Shown here piece by piece: positions 6,133-8,856 of a stretch of 8,856 bases of DNA. The stretch is from the NCBI GenBank assembly GCA_964520875.1, contig CAZFQJ010000068.1, forward strand, positions 1 to 8,856, given 5' to 3'. The DNA comes from SIG673 sp964520875. GTDB taxonomy: Bacteria > Bacillota > Clostridia > Oscillospirales > CAG-272. Each line of letters starts with the position of its first letter. Position 1 is the stretch's first letter. Below the pieces are notes generated by a model. The model saw only the letters and a list, made by a program, of their open reading frames with translations, had not been told where the DNA came from and did no database searches. The position numbers and the translations under genes are program-made.

Positions 6133-7170
6133 ATGAACGAACTGAGTCAGCGTCAGAAAATGATACTGAAGGCGGTCGTGGACGCTCACATAGAAAGCGG
6201 CGAGCCGATAGGCTCAAAGCTCCTGTCCGAGGCGTTGCCCGTATCGTTATCTTCCGCTACCATAAGGAACGTTATGTCCGACCTTGAAAAGCTCGGGTAT
6301 CTCGAACAACCTCATACGTCTGCCGGACGTGTGCCGTCAAGCAAGGGATACAGGACCTATATAAACGATCTGATGAACGGTTATTCGCTCTCAAGCGTAG
6401 AACAACGTCAGATAGACGACGCGGTCTCGCAGAGACTGATAGGTATAGATAACCTTCTTAAGGGCGCGTCGGAAACTGCGGCGAATATAACGAATTATAC
6501 GGCGCTTGCGGTCAAGCCGAGGCACAGAAGAGTGCTCGTGATGAATTTCAAGATACTGCCGATGAACGATTTCGGCGTGCTCATGGTCATGCAGACGTCG
6601 CTCGGTATAGTAAAGACGAGATTCGTGGAGATAGGCTTTAAGGTCAGTGCCGAGATAGCCGAAAAGCTTGAAGAGGTCCTAAACGATCAGCTTACCGGCG
6701 TGAGCGTTGAGGACGTCAACGCTTCGCTCGTTGCCGAAATGGAGAAGCGTCTTTCGGTGATAGCTCCGCTCCTTGTGCCCGTGATGAGGGCGTTTATGGA
6801 GGAGATAGGAACGCTTAACGGCGGAGAGCTTCGCATGGAAGGCATGGACAGAATGCTCAGATATCCCGAATATTCGAATCTTGAGAGCCTGAAGGGGCTT
6901 CTCGGACTTCTTGAAAAGAAGGATCATATACTTAACGTCGTCTCGTCGGCGCAAAACGACGACGTCAACATCTATATAGGTCCCGAGAGCGATGACGAAA
7001 AGATGAAGGGAACGTCGCTCGTTTTCAGAACGATAAGCGAGAACGGACTTCCGGTAGCGGCGATAGGAGTGATAGGACCGTGCCGCATGGATTATCCGAA
7101 GGTGATATCGACCGTCGATTATCTGTCGTGCAAGATATCCGACGCTATAAAAAACGAGAATAAGCAATAA
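6133..7170 (+). CDS. hrcA: Heat-inducible transcription repressor HrcA
   Basis: This 345-residue protein has the normal HrcA length. It represses the class I heat-shock operon by binding CIRCE, and its folding is kept active by GroEL, so stress that titrates GroEL relieves repression. The N-terminal winged helix is clear: LSQRQKMILKAVVDAHIESG (4-23), GSKLLSE (27-33), SSATIRNVMSDLEKLGYL (40-57), then the signature QPHTSAGRVPSSKGYRTYI (59-77). The rest carries the HrcA/GAF-like domain, with RRVLVMNF near 131 and a C-terminal stretch ending DYLSCKISDAI. The ATG at 6133 follows purine-rich AAGGAAGTGAAGG and GCAGG stretches. The operator for this protein lies directly upstream (6075-6101). The stop is followed by grpE after a 20-base gap. 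Identification is secure. Confidence 0.97.
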   Translation: MNELSQRQKMILKAVVDAHIESGEPIGSKLLSEALPVSLSSATIRNVMSDLEKLGYLEQPHTSAGRVPSSKGYRTYINDLMNGYSLSSVEQRQIDDAVSQRLIGIDNLLKGASETAANITNYTALAVKPRHRRVLVMNFKILPMNDFGVLMVMQTSLGIVKTRFVEIGFKVSAEIAEKLEEVLNDQLTGVSVEDVNASLVAEMEKRLSVIAPLLVPVMRAFMEEIGTLNGGELRMEGMDRMLRYPEYSNLESLKGLLGLLEKKDHILNVVSSAQNDDVNIYIGPESDDEKMKGTSLVFRTISENGLPVAAIGVIGPCRMDYPKVISTVDYLSCKISDAIKNENKQ

Positions 7171-7176
7171 ATACCG

Positions 7177-7182
7177 AAAGGA
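7177..7182 (+). promoter_or_regulatory. Shine-Dalgarno deciding the grpE start
   Basis: AAAGGA lies here in the 20-base gap after hrcA. Two in-frame ATGs follow, at 7185 and 7191. Only the second leaves the usual 8-base spacer; the first leaves 2. The second is preferred. Confidence 0.6.
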
Positions 7183-7190
7183 AAATGATA

Positions 7191-7769
7191 ATGGCGGAAG
7201 AAAAGGAGACTGTCGTTACGGATACTGCCGAGGAAAACGAGGTCAAGACCGAAACGAACGAGACACCGAAGAAGAACGAAAAAAAGAAGGATAAGGCAAG
7301 AGAGGCGGAGGCGGAAAACGTTAAGCTCAAGGAAGCGCTCGCAAAGGCCGAAGCCGCGCTTTCCGAATCCGAGGATAAATACAAAAGAGTCCTTGCAGAG
7401 TACGATAACTACCGAAAGCGTACCGCAAAGGAAAAAGAAGGCGTCTATTCGGACGCTTACGGCGACGCGATAAAGGAGATACTTCCCGTCATAGACAATC
7501 TTGAAAGAGCGGCTATGTTCGAGGACGGCGAGCAGGTCGCAAAGGGCGTCAAGATGACGCTCGCGCAGTTCCTTGAGTCGCTCGGCAGAATGGGCGTAGA
7601 GGTCATAGACGCAAACAAAGGCGATCCGTTCGATCCCGTGTTCCATAACGCGGTGATGCATTCCGAGGATCCCGAGCTTGGAGAGGGCGTCATCTCCGCA
7701 GTCCTTCAAAAGGGCTACAAAAAAGGCGACAAGGTGTACCGTTACGCTATGGTAGCGGTCGCAAACTGA
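7191..7769 (+). CDS. grpE: GrpE, nucleotide exchange factor for DnaK
   Basis: GrpE releases ADP from DnaK so that the chaperone cycle can restart. From the ATG at 7191 the protein has 192 residues; an in-frame ATG at 7185 would add Met-Ile, but its SD spacing is poor. Residues 1-40 form a charged, disordered-looking tail rich in Glu, Lys and Thr. Residues ~40-80 are a long heptad-like helix (ENVKLKEALAKAEAALSESE ... YDNYRKR) for dimerisation. Residues 92-135 hold ILPVIDNLERA and the four-helix region. Residues 143-192 are the beta domain that inserts into DnaK, with KGDPFDPVFHNAVM (143-156) and VLQKGYKKGDKVYRYAMVAV (171-190). The length is normal for Firmicutes. It sits between hrcA and dnaK and should share the CIRCE-controlled transcript. 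Confidence 0.96.
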   Translation: MAEEKETVVTDTAEENEVKTETNETPKKNEKKKDKAREAEAENVKLKEALAKAEAALSESEDKYKRVLAEYDNYRKRTAKEKEGVYSDAYGDAIKEILPVIDNLERAAMFEDGEQVAKGVKMTLAQFLESLGRMGVEVIDANKGDPFDPVFHNAVMHSEDPELGEGVISAVLQKGYKKGDKVYRYAMVAVAN

Positions 7770-7820
7770 GAACTTACGGTTCCGATAAAATTACAAATTA
7801 ATCAGCCGAAAATACGGCAT

Positions 7821-7825
7821 GGAGG
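7821..7825 (+). promoter_or_regulatory. Strong Shine-Dalgarno of dnaK
   Basis: GGAGG stands eight bases before the dnaK ATG at 7834-7836, a near-ideal site in keeping with high expression. The 64-base gap after grpE (7770-7833) otherwise shows only a weak 4-bp stem (GCCG/CGGC, 7805-7818) and no promoter or CIRCE copy, so dnaK is probably read from the hrcA promoter. Confidence 0.8.
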
Positions 7826-7833
7826 TTTTTACA

Positions 7834-8856
7834 ATGGGAAAGATCATAGGAATAGACCTTGGAACGACTAACTCGTGCGTTGCGGTTTACGAGGGCGGAG
7901 AGCCTATCGTTATACCGAACCCCGAAGGAGCGAGAACGACGCCCTCGGTAGTCGCTTTCAAAAATAACGAAAGACTTGTAGGTCAGGTAGCCAAGAGACA
8001 GGCGATCACCAACCCCGACAAGACCATACTTTCCATAAAGAGAGAAATGGGAACGTCGTACAAGGTGGATATAGACGGTAAGGGATATACTCCTCAGGAG
8101 ATATCGGCGATGATACTCCAGAAGCTCAAAGCCGACGCCGAGGCATATCTCGGTACTTCCGTTACCGAGGCGGTCATAACCGTTCCCGCATATTTCTCCG
8201 ACGCTCAGCGTCAGGCAACGAAGGACGCGGGCAAGATAGCCGGTCTTGACGTTAAGCGTATAATCAACGAGCCTACCGCCGCAGCGCTCGCTTACGGTAT
8301 GGATAAGGAGAACGACCAGAGAATACTCATATTCGACCTCGGCGGAGGAACGTTCGACGTATCGCTCCTTGAGATAAGCGACGGAGTTTTCGAGGTTCTC
8401 GCAACCGCCGGTAACAACCGTCTCGGAGGCGACGATTTCGATAAGAGGATAATAGACTGGATAGCCGATACCTTCGCTAAGGAGAACGGCGGTCTTGATC
8501 TCCGTAAGGATAAAATGGCGCTCCAGAGACTTAAGGAAGCTGCCGAAAAAGCCAAGATCGAGCTTTCCGGCATAATGAGCGCGAATATAAACCTTCCCTT
8601 CATAACCGTTGACGCAACGGGACCGAAGCACTTTGAGGCTACGCTTACTCGCGCCGAGTTCAACAGAATAACCGCAGACCTCGTAGAGGCTACCATGAAG
8701 CCCACGAAGCAGGTCCTTTCCGACGCCGGCGTATCGGTATCTCAGATAGATAAGGTGCTTCTCGTCGGAGGTTCGACGCGTATTCCCGCAGTTCAGGACG
8801 CGGTAAAGAGCTTTATAGGCAAAGAGCCGTTCAAGGGAATAAACCCCGACGAGTGT
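7834..8856 (+). CDS. dnaK: Chaperone protein DnaK (Hsp70), N-terminal part (3' end outside window)
   Basis: The frame is open from the ATG at 7834 to the last base, giving 341 codons of an expected ~600 or more. DnaK binds unfolded peptides in an ATP-driven cycle with DnaJ and GrpE in the cytoplasm. The visible part is almost all of the nucleotide-binding domain: phosphate-1 motif IGIDLGTTNSCV (5-16), ITVPAYFSDAQRQATKDAG (around 112-130), INEPTAAALAYG (around 139-150), phosphate-2 motif IFDLGGGTFDVSLL (around 161-174), LGGDDFD (around 191-197), and VLLVGGSTRIPAVQ (around 308-321). It ends at GINPDEC, just before the linker region. The region after 'TILSIKREMG' lacks the ~24-residue insertion of proteobacterial DnaK, as in Gram-positive Hsp70s. 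The substrate-binding domain and probably dnaJ lie to the right of the window. Confidence 0.98.
   Translation, partial: MGKIIGIDLGTTNSCVAVYEGGEPIVIPNPEGARTTPSVVAFKNNERLVGQVAKRQAITNPDKTILSIKREMGTSYKVDIDGKGYTPQEISAMILQKLKADAEAYLGTSVTEAVITVPAYFSDAQRQATKDAGKIAGLDVKRIINEPTAAALAYGMDKENDQRILIFDLGGGTFDVSLLEISDGVFEVLATAGNNRLGGDDFDKRIIDWIADTFAKENGGLDLRKDKMALQRLKEAAEKAKIELSGIMSANINLPFITVDATGPKHFEATLTRAEFNRITADLVEATMKPTKQVLSDAGVSVSQIDKVLLVGGSTRIPAVQDAVKSFIGKEPFKGINPDEC

Noticed and set aside
6679..7167. Minus-strand open frame of 162 codons within hrcA
   Set aside because: Fully inside hrcA, with no family resemblance; a shadow frame.
7119..7709. Minus-strand open frame of 196 codons opposite hrcA end and grpE
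   Set aside because: Antisense to grpE, with low-complexity Leu/Phe/Arg-rich translation that mirrors grpE's Glu/Lys-rich codons. It shows no domain.
7798..8631. Long minus-strand open frame of 277 codons opposite dnaK
   Set aside because: It lies entirely antisense to an unmistakable dnaK, has no recognisable domain, and is explained by the codon bias of dnaK leaving few stops on the opposite strand.
1..8856. CRISPR array, IS element, tRNA or rRNA gene
   Set aside because: No regularly spaced direct repeats, transposase frame, terminal inverted repeats, or cloverleaf/rRNA signature sequence was seen on either strand.

Overview
The window looks like chromosomal DNA of a Clostridia-type Firmicute, probably an uncultured anaerobe. 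Three things support this. The heat-shock genes run hrcA-grpE-dnaK behind a CIRCE operator. The DnaK is the short Gram-positive form. The MurE resembles the lysine-type enzymes of low-GC Gram-positives more than the E. coli or Bacillus DAP-type enzymes. GC content is moderate, yet ATA is the main isoleucine codon even in dnaK. Genus and species cannot be read from the sequence.

Layout. (1) Bases 1-558, plus strand: the C-terminal part of a sensor histidine kinase, cut by the left edge. It ends at a strong hairpin with A/T tracts (561-588) that can serve as terminator for both convergent transcripts. (2) Bases 591-5924, minus strand, read right to left: a three-gene block made of a MurE-type Mur ligase with an extra C-terminal domain, a glutamine-dependent asparagine synthetase, and an ATP-grasp ligase resembling D-aspartate ligases. 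The last two overlap by 17 bases and the first two are 53 bases apart, so this is probably one operon. (3) Bases 5925-6132: a divergent control region with a candidate -10 box for the mur block, a small repeat family, and the CIRCE element for the heat-shock operon. (4) Bases 6133-8856, plus strand: hrcA, grpE and the first 341 codons of dnaK, which runs off the right edge.

How the genes work together. The minus-strand block has the enzyme classes needed to build a Lys-D-Asx peptidoglycan branch. MurE adds the third stem residue, an ATP-grasp ligase of the Aslfm/AslA type adds D-aspartate to its side chain, and an AsnB/AsnH-type amidotransferase amidates it. This is inference from family membership and clustering. 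The most unusual item is the MurE itself: its last ~180 residues look like a shortened amino-acid-kinase (N-acetylglutamate kinase-like) domain that has lost most of its catalytic residues. The plus-strand block is an ordinary HrcA-controlled chaperone operon: HrcA represses through CIRCE, GrpE is the nucleotide exchange factor for DnaK, and DnaK is the Hsp70.
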